Assembly: GCA_949902685.1 (NCBI GenBank)
Contig: CATLDS010000008.1
Location: 1 to 10,205, forward strand
DNA: 10,205 nt
Source of the DNA: an uncultured Christensenellaceae bacterium
Lineage (GTDB): Bacteria; Bacillota; Clostridia; Christensenellales; UBA1242
Reading direction: 5' to 3'
Shown: in pieces, positions 1 to 6,796 of the stretch
How positions within the stretch are numbered: position 1 is the first letter of the stretch
Layout of the letters: every line of letters begins with the position of its first letter
Translations under genes and position numbers: made by a program
Notes under the pieces: generated by a model
Told to the model about the DNA's origin: nothing
Database searches by the model: none
The model's input: only the letters and a program-made list of their open reading frames with translations

Positions 1-630
1 GTGACGAGTGGTACGTCTCTAAATGCGGGTACATATTATATGTATGCGAGCATTCCAGCGACCACTAATTATAATAGTTATACTACTGGCACTAAATCAT
101 TTACAATTAGTAAAGCAAGTTTCTCATCTTCTGTGAATATGTCAGGTTATACTTATGATGGCGTTAAACCTACACCAAGTGTGACGAGCAATCCGGGTGG
201 TGCGGCAGTTACCTATTACTATAGAACGACAACTACTGGTAGTGGCACTAACTGGAGTACTGTAACTAGTTCAAAATATTTGGATGCAGGTACTTACTAT
301 ATGTATGCGAGCATTCCAGCGACTACTAATTATAATGGTTACAATACATCGAATACCACATTCATTATTGCTAAGGCAAGCATATCACCAGTATTGAATT
401 TATCTAAGACAAGTTATACATTCGGTGATGGTACTAACCCACAAACATTACAGTCAATTACTGGAAATACTGGTAATGGTACAGTGACTTATTATTACAA
501 TACATCTAATTCGACATCTGGTGCGAGAGTATGGAGTGGAGTGGCTAATTCTACTACATTAGATGTAGGTACATATTATATCTATGCGACTGTAGGTGCA
601 ACGACTAACTATTTAGGCACCAATACAGTT
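1..630 (+). repeat. In-frame tandem repeats encoding Ig-like modules
   Basis: Three successive modules begin equivalent GGT-ACA/ACT codons at about 28, 289 and 568, giving periods of 261 bp (87 codons) and 279 bp (93 codons). Copies one and two are nearly identical at DNA level around 37-77 and 298-338, with 26 consecutive identical bases (37-62 and 298-323). The third copy is more diverged. The first copy is cut by the window edge, so more repeats may lie upstream. Confidence 0.85.
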
Positions 631-2106
631 ACCAAGACTATAACTATCAATCGTGCTACACTTTCCACACCTACTGATTGTAGATGGTCATCATCTGTAG
701 CGGGTAAGGCTGAATGGACGCATACAACAGTATCAGGTATCACACCTACTTACGAAGTTGATATTTACAAAGGTAATTCACTAATATACACTGATACTTC
801 GTTAGTCACCAGTTATGATGTATCTAAAACCATTCGTACTAATGGCGTAGGAGAGTATAGTTTCACGGTTCGATCGCTTAGCAATCAAACTAATAACTGC
901 GCTAATAGTGAATCAACATCTAGGTCTACAGCTATTAAGTCGGTAAGTGTCGGGTTCAATCTAGAGGCTAATGTCACTGCTAGCATTAATAGTGCTAATA
1001 GTTATATAATGATAGCGGGAGAGAGTGGTGTGAAGATTAATTCATCAGCTCAATTCAATGGCGGTTTCTTAGGTTGGGAGCAGAGTTCCAATGAGTTAAC
1101 TATCGCTTCATTATCCAGTGCAAGTACGACTGTAAGTTTAGTTAACAATCCTACAGTGGATACTATTACACTTACTCCAGTATTTGGACGTGCAGTAAAA
1201 GTAACAGCTCAAGGCATGACCTCAGGTGAAGAGGTTTGGGTTAAAGTGTATGCTAGTATTGATGATTTTAATGCAGACAATGCACCAACTAATACATTGA
1301 CTCTCACTAAAGATGGTGAAATTAATGAGTCTATACGTTCAAATTATGTACTCAAGATATTTGGTAAGACATTCGAGAACGATGGATCTAAGGATGCACA
1401 CGAGATTTTAACAGTGTATATCAATGGTAGAGCATCCAAGACTACTAACACTCAATTTACTACAAGCCAACAAGTTGGTGAAGGTATGGTTATAGAATTT
1501 AAGTTTGCTTTAGCGTATAAGACCACGTTGGGAGTTAATTCTAGTGAATTGACTGATGAAATGAACGAAGCCATCAAGAATTCTATTAATTACGTTGCTA
1601 CTAGCGAAAATGTACAGGCTCAAGATAGTGAAAATAATGTATTCACAGCAAAAGATGCAGACGTTAAACTTGTTGTTGACACTAGTTTCTTAAGTCATTT
1701 TGAAGAATACGATTTCGTAGGCTTCACTTATACTATTGATGGTGTGGTAGGCAAGACATGGAATACAGGTAATAATGATTTCACACGTATAGGTAATGGT
1801 AGTAGCATTGTGTATGAATATAACAATACTAATAGTAGACCGGTTAGCAATATTGGTATTTTGGTTAAGAAGCGTGCTAGTCTAGTTGTCGCTTCTGCTG
1901 TAGAGCACACTGTTATTCGATCAGAGGACGGGCTAGAGAGACAACTGTCAGGTGCAGGTGTAGAGAATATCTATGCAGGTACTTGGACTATAACTACTCA
2001 GTTGGCTACTCTTGATGAGGTTAAAGCAATTTTCGGCCAAGAGTTAGAGATAATTGCTAAAGGTCAACTAGATGACCATTATTACACTTATGAATTTACA
2101 TTATAG
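1..2106 (+). CDS. Secreted surface protein with Ig-like repeats, C-terminal part (5' end outside window)
   Basis: The last 701 residues of a larger exported protein, probably a surface or adhesin-type protein. Residues 1-216 hold one partial and two complete Ig-like repeats, each with the signature AGTYYMYASIPATTNYN or a variant (near residues 9, 96 and 189) and Thr/Ser/Tyr-rich strands, resembling MBG-type bacterial Ig-like domains. Residues ~218-312 resemble a fibronectin type III-like domain (TPTDCRW start, YEVDIYKG strand, GEYSFTVRSLS strand), with Cys227 and Cys300 able to form a disulfide. A region with GGFLGWE near 354-360 follows, then ~340 residues I do not recognise. There is no LPXTG motif, terminal membrane helix or SLH repeat, so any anchor must lie outside the window. 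The GTG at base 1 is not the start: residues 1-10 align with 88-97 inside the next repeat. Export is inferred from composition and domain type. Ends in TAG just before a terminator. Confidence 0.85.
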   Translation: MTSGTSLNAGTYYMYASIPATTNYNSYTTGTKSFTISKASFSSSVNMSGYTYDGVKPTPSVTSNPGGAAVTYYYRTTTTGSGTNWSTVTSSKYLDAGTYYMYASIPATTNYNGYNTSNTTFIIAKASISPVLNLSKTSYTFGDGTNPQTLQSITGNTGNGTVTYYYNTSNSTSGARVWSGVANSTTLDVGTYYIYATVGATTNYLGTNTVTKTITINRATLSTPTDCRWSSSVAGKAEWTHTTVSGITPTYEVDIYKGNSLIYTDTSLVTSYDVSKTIRTNGVGEYSFTVRSLSNQTNNCANSESTSRSTAIKSVSVGFNLEANVTASINSANSYIMIAGESGVKINSSAQFNGGFLGWEQSSNELTIASLSSASTTVSLVNNPTVDTITLTPVFGRAVKVTAQGMTSGEEVWVKVYASIDDFNADNAPTNTLTLTKDGEINESIRSNYVLKIFGKTFENDGSKDAHEILTVYINGRASKTTNTQFTTSQQVGEGMVIEFKFALAYKTTLGVNSSELTDEMNEAIKNSINYVATSENVQAQDSENNVFTAKDADVKLVVDTSFLSHFEEYDFVGFTYTIDGVVGKTWNTGNNDFTRIGNGSSIVYEYNNTNSRPVSNIGILVKKRASLVVASAVEHTVIRSEDGLERQLSGAGVENIYAGTWTITTQLATLDEVKAIFGQELEIIAKGQLDDHYYTYEFTL

Positions 2107-2110
2107 AAGG

Positions 2111-2133
2111 GAAGGGAGCGATCCCTTCTTTTT
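2111..2133 (+). terminator. Intrinsic terminator of the surface-protein gene
   Basis: A perfect 7-bp stem, GAAGGGA (2111-2117) with TCCCTTC (2122-2128), is closed by a GCGA (GNRA) tetraloop and followed by five T residues. It starts 5 bases after the TAG stop and separates this gene from the ribosomal operon. Confidence 0.9.
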
Positions 2134-2169
2134 CATTTAATGAATTTATTATCAATTTCATAAAAACAC

Positions 2170-2198
2170 TTGACAATGCTATTTGAATGTAATATACT
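2170..2198 (+). promoter_or_regulatory. Sigma-A-type promoter of rplJ-rplL
   Basis: TTGACA at 2170-2175 and TATACT at 2193-2198 are 17 bp apart, a near-consensus housekeeping promoter suited to a highly expressed ribosomal operon. Transcription should start near 2205, giving a leader of about 180 nt before rplJ. Confidence 0.88.
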
Positions 2199-2204
2199 AC
2201 AACC

Positions 2205-2385
2205 AGTTTAATAATAGTTCGAAGCCAAAGACTACAAGTGCTTTTAGCATAATGAGGTGAAAACTAGCAAGAATGCAGTTCGCTCCTCGCTTGTACAGGA
2301 AGAGAAAATGAATATGTCGATAGTGTTCCTTTTGTCTTGGCAAAAGGAATTTTTATTTAACATTATGACATAAAGGAGGAATAAA
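2205..2385 (+). promoter_or_regulatory. Ribosomal protein L10 leader (rplJL attenuation region)
   Basis: Long structured 5' leader between the rplJ promoter and start codon. The box around 2224-2241 (GCCAAAGACTACAAGTGC) resembles, from memory, the conserved segment of Firmicutes L10 leaders. TACAAGTG (2233-2240) pairs with CGCTTGTA (2288-2295) as an 8-bp stem with one G-T wobble. A terminator hairpin follows at 2326-2358, before the ribosome binding site. In B. subtilis the L10(L12)4 complex binds such a leader and promotes premature termination, giving feedback control of stalk-protein synthesis; the same mechanism is inferred here. AGGAA at 2297-2301 could pair with TTCCT (2326-2330), part of the terminator's 5' arm, giving a possible but short antiterminator. 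The strong RBS AGGAGG lies at 2374-2379. Confidence 0.8.
2326..2358 (+). terminator. Attenuator hairpin in the rplJ leader
   Basis: TTCCTTTTG (2326-2334) pairs perfectly with CAAAAGGAA (2341-2349): 9 bp around a 6-nt loop, followed by TTTTTATTT. It is a complete intrinsic terminator upstream of the coding region, so rplJL expression requires readthrough or antitermination. Confidence 0.87.
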
Positions 2386-2868
2386 GTGTCAGCAAATCTA
2401 GAAGCAAAGAAGAGTGCGGTAGAGGAAATTAAGAATTTAATTAATTCGTCTAAATCAGTCGTATTACTTGATTATCGTGGCATTACTGTTAGTCAGGATA
2501 CAGCTCTTCGTAAGACTATGAGAGAGAATAATGTAACTTACAAAGTTATCAAGAATACTCTTTTCAAAAAAGCTTGTGAACAACTAGGCATTACTGGTCT
2601 TGATGAAGCGTTGAACGGTACAACAGCGTTTGCTTTCGGTCTAGATGATGAGACAGTGGCTCCTCGTTTGGTTAAAAACGCAATGAAAGATTACACTACA
2701 CTTTCTATTAAAGCAGGCTATGCTGAAGGAAAGGCTTTGGATGACAAAGGTGTGATTACTCTTGCTAGTATTCCAAGCAAAGATCAGCTCATCGCTCAAT
2801 TACTATTTGTCCTCAACGAACCTGTTACAAGTCTGGCTCGTGCATTCAAGGCAGTGGCAGAGAAATAA
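2386..2868 (+). CDS. rplJ: Large-subunit ribosomal protein L10 (uL10)
   Basis: L10 is the base of the ribosomal stalk: its N-terminal domain binds 23S rRNA with L11, and its C-terminal helix carries L7/L12 dimers that recruit translation GTPases. The 160-residue product is close to the family's usual ~165. Recognisable features are the N-terminal helix, the VVLLDYRGITVSQ strand and turn, VTYKVIKNTLFKKA, the GTTAFAFG strand, and the C-terminal segment SKDQLIAQLLFVLNEPVTSL (ending ~150), which belongs to the L12-binding helix. The start is GTG, chosen because AGGAGG (2374-2379) sits 6 nt upstream and the N-terminus fits the family. First gene of a two-gene operon with rplL 78 bp downstream. The upstream leader and attenuator point to autogenous control by the L10-L12 complex. 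Confidence 0.97.
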   Translation: MSANLEAKKSAVEEIKNLINSSKSVVLLDYRGITVSQDTALRKTMRENNVTYKVIKNTLFKKACEQLGITGLDEALNGTTAFAFGLDDETVAPRLVKNAMKDYTTLSIKAGYAEGKALDDKGVITLASIPSKDQLIAQLLFVLNEPVTSLARAFKAVAEK

Positions 2869-2885
2869 TCTGTGCAAAACTTGTA

Positions 2886-2910
2886 GTAGCGATAGTGGTC
2901 GTCTCGCTAT
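2886..2910 (+). other. Small hairpin between rplJ and rplL
   Basis: TAGCGA (2887-2892) pairs with TCGCTA (2904-2909), extendable by one G-T pair, around an 11-nt loop. No T-run follows, so it is not a complete intrinsic terminator. It could mark mRNA processing or adjust the rplL-to-rplJ ratio; that role is a guess. Confidence 0.4.
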
Positions 2911-2946
2911 TTAGTTTAGACCGTTTAAAGAAAAAGGAGATATATT

Positions 2947-3324
2947 ATGGAAAAAATGACTAATGAACAATTCGTAGAATTCGTTAAATCTTTGACTGTA
3001 ACCGAGCTTAATGGCTATGTTAAAGCAGTTGAAGAAGCATTCGGTGTTAGTGCTGCAGCAGCAGTTATGGCTGGTCCAGCATCTGCAGAGGCTGCTCCAG
3101 CGGCTGAAGAGAAGACCGAATTCAATGTAGTGCTCAAAGAAGTTGGCGCTAACAAAATCCAAGTTATCAAGGCAGTGCGTGAGGCTACTGGTCTTGGTCT
3201 AATGGAAGCAAAAGCAATGGTAGAGGGTGCTCCTGCTACTGTTAAAGAGAATGTACCTACAGCTGATGCTGAAGCTCTTAAGAAAGCTTTGGAAGCAGCA
3301 GGTGCAGTTGTTGAACTTAAATAA
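2947..3324 (+). CDS. rplL: Large-subunit ribosomal protein L7/L12 (bL12)
   Basis: L7/L12 forms the multi-copy flexible arms of the ribosomal stalk and stimulates GTP hydrolysis by initiation and elongation factors. At 125 residues it has normal length. Residues 1-34 are the dimerisation and L10-binding helices, ~35-56 the Ala/Pro-rich hinge ([20 protein letters not shown]), and ~57-125 the C-terminal factor-binding domain with [39 protein letters not shown] and the closing [10 protein letters not shown]. The ATG lies 6 nt after AGGAGA (2935-2940), a separate strong RBS consistent with L12 being made in excess of L10. It is transcribed from the rplJ promoter; no separate promoter is obvious in the 78-bp gap. 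A terminator follows at once, so rpoB is not cotranscribed. Confidence 0.98.
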   Translation: MEKMTNEQFVEFVKSLTVTELNGYVKAVEEAFGVSAAAAVMAGPASAEAAPAAEEKTEFNVVLKEVGANKIQVIKAVREATGLGLMEAKAMVEGAPATVKENVPTADAEALKKALEAAGAVVELK

Positions 3325-3335
3325 TTCTTTATGTC

Positions 3336-3366
3336 AAAAAAAGGCTTCATTACGAAGCTTTTTTTG
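3336..3366 (+). terminator. Terminator of the rplJ-rplL operon
   Basis: GGCTTC (3343-3348) pairs with GAAGCT (3354-3359, one G-T pair) around ATTAC. The stem is extended by A3336-3342 against T3360-3365, which also form the U-tract. It starts 12 bases after the rplL stop. Confidence 0.9.
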
Positions 3367-3389
3367 TTTCATTATAGAAACCTGTTTGC

Positions 3390-3418
3390 TTGCTTAATTT
3401 TTGTTTTGATAGTAAAAT
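3390..3418 (+). promoter_or_regulatory. comF promoter, predicted leaderless start
   Basis: TTGCTT (3390-3395), a 17-bp T-rich spacer and TAAAAT (3413-3418). The ATG at 3426 lies exactly 7 nt after the -10 box, so transcription would start at or one base before the start codon. No Shine-Dalgarno sequence is present. Spacing and spacer sequence closely match the recD2 promoter. Confidence 0.65.
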
Positions 3419-3425
3419 TATGTTA

Positions 3426-4181
3426 ATGAAACAGAGTACAAAAGATAAATTCATAAAATTTAAAGACTATCTATTAGACATCATTTATCCTAGACATATT
3501 AAATGTATCTTTTGCGGTGAAGAATTAGATAATCGCTCACTTCACGATACGTGTACTAGTTGTCTACATTCGTTGCCGTTTATTACTCGCGCGTGTACAA
3601 AATGTGGTTCGGCACTTAGTGAAAATAATACTGGCGTGTGTGCGAACTGCAAGGCAAATAATTTTGATTTTGATAATGCAAAAAGTGTGTTTGAATACAG
3701 GGATGAGGTGGTGGTACTTGTTCATAAATACAAGTATTCTTCAATGAAATATTTAGCGGAGGCTATGGCCGGATTTATGTGTGACATATTGTCCACTTGG
3801 GACATTGAGCCAGACATTATTACTTCTGTACCATTACATAAAAACAGGGAAAAGGATAGAAGATATAATCAGTCTAAATTAATTGCGATAAATATAGCGG
3901 ACAAATTTAAATTACCATATGTTGATTTATGTGAAAAGATTGTGGATAACCCTAGCCAAACGACACTAGATGTTATGGATAGAAAGTCTAATGTTAAGGA
4001 CGCATATAAAGCATTGTTAGACAAAAAAGAGAATATTAAGAATAAAACAATACTCGTAATAGACGACATATATACAACAGGCTCAACGAGCAGTGAAATA
4101 GCAAGGATACTTAAGAATGCCAAGGCGGATAAAGTGTATATCCTCACATTTGCACACGGTTTCGGCGATAATGTGAGATAA
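3426..4181 (+). CDS. comF: ComF family protein (Zn-finger plus phosphoribosyltransferase domain)
   Basis: ComF proteins combine an N-terminal zinc finger with a phosphoribosyltransferase-like fold. In naturally competent bacteria ComF supports DNA uptake with the ComFA ATPase and DprA, but many non-competent bacteria keep it and its substrate is unsettled. From ATG 3426 the protein has 251 residues. Cys pairs 27/30, 43/46, 57/60 and 72/75 form the zinc-binding region. VPLHKNREKDRRYNQSKLIA is the family's conserved segment (usually RxxRGFNQ; here RRYNQ), and ILVIDDIYTTGST at 209-221 is the PRPP-binding loop. An upstream in-frame TTG (3390) lies in the -35 box and ATG 3420 precedes the predicted transcript start, so 3426 is preferred. 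No comFA is adjacent. It stands alone with its own promoter, and its stop overlaps the terminator shared with recD2. Confidence 0.93.
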   Translation: MKQSTKDKFIKFKDYLLDIIYPRHIKCIFCGEELDNRSLHDTCTSCLHSLPFITRACTKCGSALSENNTGVCANCKANNFDFDNAKSVFEYRDEVVVLVHKYKYSSMKYLAEAMAGFMCDILSTWDIEPDIITSVPLHKNREKDRRYNQSKLIAINIADKFKLPYVDLCEKIVDNPSQTTLDVMDRKSNVKDAYKALLDKKENIKNKTILVIDDIYTTGSTSSEIARILKNAKADKVYILTFAHGFGDNVR

Positions 4182-4212
4182 AAAATAGGCATTGAAATAT
4201 GCCTATTTTTTT
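4180..4212. terminator. Bidirectional terminator between convergent comF and recD2
   Basis: AAAAATAGGCAT (4181-4192) pairs perfectly with ATGCCTATTTTT (4199-4210) around a 6-nt loop, with T-tracts in both directions. It overlaps the comF TAA stop and lies about 30 bp beyond the recD2 stop, so it can end both transcripts. Confidence 0.9.
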
Positions 4213-4240
4213 GTAAAAATTTGAAATGTTTAGTTCTACG

Positions 4241-6457
4241 TTATTTATCACTAAATTCTTCTATTAAATAGTCTTTCAATAAAGTATAGCGTTTAGCAGT
4301 GTAATTGTTGTGAATCATACGTGCGAGGATTTGTTTACTACCAACTAATACCACTGCTTTTTTTGCACGCGTTATTGCAGTGTAGAGTAGATTACGTGTC
4401 ACTATTATTGGAGCACCAGGTACTAGAGGTATCACTACACAATCAAATTCACTACCTTGACTTTTGTGTATTGTAATTGCATATGCGAGAGTGAGTTGGT
4501 GCAATTCTGTCTTAGCATATTTGGATATCTTGCCATCATCAAATCGTACAGTGACTTCGTGCGAATCTGGTTCAATTCTAGTGATATAACCAATATCTCC
4601 GTTGAATACGCCCGAGCCCTCTTGCACCATACCATTATCCTCATATTTCACGAAAGTCTGCTCGTAGTTATTCACTATCTGCATTACTTTGTCACCGACA
4701 TGGAATTTAGTGAAATCGCTTTCCAGTTCTATACCTTTAAAATTTGGATTAATGGTCATCTGCAGTCGCTTATTTAAGTTGTCTATACCGCATGGGCCGG
4801 CTTTCATTGGCGCTAATACTTGTATATCTTCAGGTTTATAACAGAAATATTTCGGTAGCCTACTTGTTACCAAGTCAACAACTGTTTCACTATTACTAAT
4901 GAGGTCTTTGCCAGCCTCGTAGAAGAAATCTTTACTTGAATTATTGATAACGGGCATTTTGCCACTATTTATAAGGTGAGCATTAGAGATAATTAAACTA
5001 TCATTTCCTTGTCTATAGATGTTTACTAGTGAGGTAGTGTCTATTCGATTGCTATTTATTAGGTCTCTAAGAACATTGCCAGCTCCCACACTAGGTAATT
5101 GGTCTTTATCACCTACTAGTATTAGTCGGGTAGTAGAGCGAAGTGATTTCAGTAGGTGATAGAATAATGCTACATCTACCATACTCATCTCATCTACTAT
5201 AACTACATCTGCATCAAGCGGATTACTTTCATTTCGGTGGAAAATGCCTTCTCCGGCTTCAGTAGGGTTCATCTCAAGTGCACGGTGAATAGTTTTAGCC
5301 TCTACTCCGCTACTCTCACTGAGACGCTTTGAGGCTCTTCCTGTTGGGGCGCAGAGTAGGACTCGTTTGCCTTGTTGTTTGAACATCTCCAATATACAAC
5401 GCACAATAGTCGTTTTACCAGTTCCGGGTCCACCCGTAATTATTGATGCACCTTTGTTTAAACTAGCTAGCACAGCATCTGTCTGCTCACCATTTAACTG
5501 AATTTTATTAATGCGCTGATAGAAATTTATATTGTCTAAGAAATTGAATTTATCATCGAATTGATTAAATGACAACTTATACAATTTCTTTGCGATATAC
5601 TTTTCTTGATAGTAAAATTTAGTCAATACGCAAACATCTTCACCATGATTTGTGAAATTTTTGACTAAACCCTCTATTTGCAGATAATCTACACAACTAT
5701 TTACAATTTTTTTCTCTTCTGGTGAAAAATTAAGGATTTCTATACAATTGTCTATCAAATTTTCGCGTGGTAGATAAGTGTGACCTTCGCGCTCGCTGGC
5801 AACTTTTAGAGTATAAATAAGACCTGCCTTAATACGATTTTCACCGAATAAGTCTATGCCGAGTTTTATGGCAATTTTATCCGCTGTAGCGAAACCTATT
5901 CCGTCTATATCTTCTATCAATTGATAAGGATTATTTTTTACCATTTCGATAGTTTTGTCTTTGTAGATATTGAATATTTTTATAGCCGTATTTGTAGTTA
6001 TATAATGCGATTGCAAGAACATTATAACGTTCTGCATATCTTTCATCTCGTTATAAGCATTGGATATTTCAATTGCTTTTTGCTTACTTATTCCACGTAT
6101 TTTGCTTAATTTTTGCGGAGCGAATTCGAGAATATCTAGAGTGTCCTCCTTAAATTCTTCTACAATTTTTTTCGCAGTTATTGGCCCAATACCATATATT
6201 AGACCACTCGATAGATATTTTTCAATGGCTGGTAGGGTGGTGGGTTCTACAATTTTAGCCTCATCCACTTTGAATTGTTCGCCGAATTTTTTATTGACAA
6301 CGAATTCACCTTCCATCTCAAGAGTTTGACCCTCATATACCTCTGGAATGTTGCCTACAATAGTGAGGCGCTTATTGTTGTATGACAAATTTATCACAGA
6401 GTAGCCATTCTCTGCGTTTCTAAATACTGTATTTTCCACCGCGCCGACAATTTTCAT
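4241..6457 (-). CDS. recD2: RecD2 family ATP-dependent DNA helicase
   Basis: RecD2 is a superfamily 1B 5'-3' DNA helicase, found in bacteria without requiring RecBC, involved in DNA repair and replication-fork maintenance. The 738-residue protein has typical length. The N-terminal domain starts KIVGAVENTVFRN; helix-hairpin-helix elements follow at ~83-100 (GIGPITAKK), ~117-131 (IRGISKQKA) and ~181-196 (DGIGFATADK). Motor motifs are Walker A GGPGTGKTT (342-350), the Walker B/DEAD-like VDEMSMVD (421-428), GDKDQLPSVGAG (449-460), the AITIHKSQGSEFD box (660-672) and LLYTAITRAK (690-699), all intact. The start was chosen as ATG 6457 because the protein then begins MKIVG as in the family; a further in-frame extension upstream would run through the promoter. 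No RBS precedes it. Single-gene transcript, convergent with comF and divergent from the small paralogue operon. Confidence 0.96.
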   Translation of the reverse strand: MKIVGAVENTVFRNAENGYSVINLSYNNKRLTIVGNIPEVYEGQTLEMEGEFVVNKKFGEQFKVDEAKIVEPTTLPAIEKYLSSGLIYGIGPITAKKIVEEFKEDTLDILEFAPQKLSKIRGISKQKAIEISNAYNEMKDMQNVIMFLQSHYITTNTAIKIFNIYKDKTIEMVKNNPYQLIEDIDGIGFATADKIAIKLGIDLFGENRIKAGLIYTLKVASEREGHTYLPRENLIDNCIEILNFSPEEKKIVNSCVDYLQIEGLVKNFTNHGEDVCVLTKFYYQEKYIAKKLYKLSFNQFDDKFNFLDNINFYQRINKIQLNGEQTDAVLASLNKGASIITGGPGTGKTTIVRCILEMFKQQGKRVLLCAPTGRASKRLSESSGVEAKTIHRALEMNPTEAGEGIFHRNESNPLDADVVIVDEMSMVDVALFYHLLKSLRSTTRLILVGDKDQLPSVGAGNVLRDLINSNRIDTTSLVNIYRQGNDSLIISNAHLINSGKMPVINNSSKDFFYEAGKDLISNSETVVDLVTSRLPKYFCYKPEDIQVLAPMKAGPCGIDNLNKRLQMTINPNFKGIELESDFTKFHVGDKVMQIVNNYEQTFVKYEDNGMVQEGSGVFNGDIGYITRIEPDSHEVTVRFDDGKISKYAKTELHQLTLAYAITIHKSQGSEFDCVVIPLVPGAPIIVTRNLLYTAITRAKKAVVLVGSKQILARMIHNNYTAKRYTLLKDYLIEEFSDK

Positions 6458-6464
6458 TAGTACA

Positions 6465-6493
6465 ATGATACAACAAAAACTAAAATTTATCAA
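6465..6493 (-). promoter_or_regulatory. recD2 promoter, predicted leaderless start
   Basis: On the minus strand: TTGATA (6493-6488), a 17-bp spacer and TATCAT (6470-6465), then 7 nt to the ATG at 6457. The predicted transcript start coincides with the start codon and no Shine-Dalgarno sequence is present. It lies back to back with the promoter at 6499, with only 5 bp between the two -35 boxes. Confidence 0.65.
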
Positions 6494-6498
6494 CTATA

Positions 6499-6527
6499 TT
6501 GACAAACCCATATTATTGTGTTAATAT
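6499..6527 (+). promoter_or_regulatory. Promoter of the small paralogue operon
   Basis: TTGACA (6499-6504), 17-bp spacer, TAATAT (6522-6527). Transcription should begin near 6534, right at the AAGGAG ribosome binding site (6534-6539), giving a 5' untranslated region of only ~13 nt. Confidence 0.82.
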
Positions 6528-6546
6528 CGCCTTAAGGAGCGTAAAT

Positions 6547-6780
6547 ATGTCATTCGTAAGGAAATTAATAGCTAAAATGCACGAGAAGAAAGTTGCGAAA
6601 TATTTATCTGTATATGAGAAAGAAGAATTATTTAAGGCTGGATATTCTCTTAAACAACTTCATTTGACTGAGGAAGAGTATGCCCAGTTTGTAAAAGATG
6701 GTTTATTAGTAGATACTATGGCTTTGAAACCAAAGAAGAGAAAGGCGCGTCATGACCATTGTATTACACTAAATGATTAA
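6547..6780 (+). CDS. Small hypothetical protein A, paralogue of the next gene
   Basis: A 77-residue cytosolic protein I do not recognise. The ATG follows AAGGAG (6534-6539) with 7-nt spacing; a possible upstream TTG lies inside the -35 box and is rejected. It has no signal peptide or membrane helix. Residues ~3-18 form a basic amphipathic stretch (FVRKLIAKMHEKKVAK), followed by SVYEKEELFKAGYSLKQL and TEEEYAQFVKDG, likely short helices. The C-terminus is basic (KPKKRKARHDH) with one Cys. Residues 1-57 align without gaps to the downstream protein at about 40% identity (23 of 57), sharing SVxEKExLxKxGY, KxLxLT and FxKDG. The two form an operon with a 16-bp gap and near-identical translation starts, so a tandem duplication including the RBS is likely. 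Function unknown; a nucleic-acid-binding or adaptor role would be speculation. Confidence 0.8.
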   Translation: MSFVRKLIAKMHEKKVAKYLSVYEKEELFKAGYSLKQLHLTEEEYAQFVKDGLLVDTMALKPKKRKARHDHCITLND

Positions 6781-6796
6781 TTAAGGAGTAGTAAAT

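Noticed and set aside
1-3. GTG at base 1 as the start codon of the first protein
   Set aside because: The first ten residues (VTSGTSLNAG) align with VTSSKYLDAG at residues 88-97 inside the next repeat, and no upstream sequence exists to show an RBS. The gene is cut by the window edge.
2869-2946. Terminator between rplJ and rplL
   Set aside because: The hairpin at 2886-2910 has no following T-run and rplL has no obvious promoter of its own, so cotranscription is more likely.
3015-3350. A 111-codon open frame antisense to rplL
   Set aside because: It is the mirror of the Ala-rich rplL coding sequence, overlaps the terminator and has no RBS or family resemblance.
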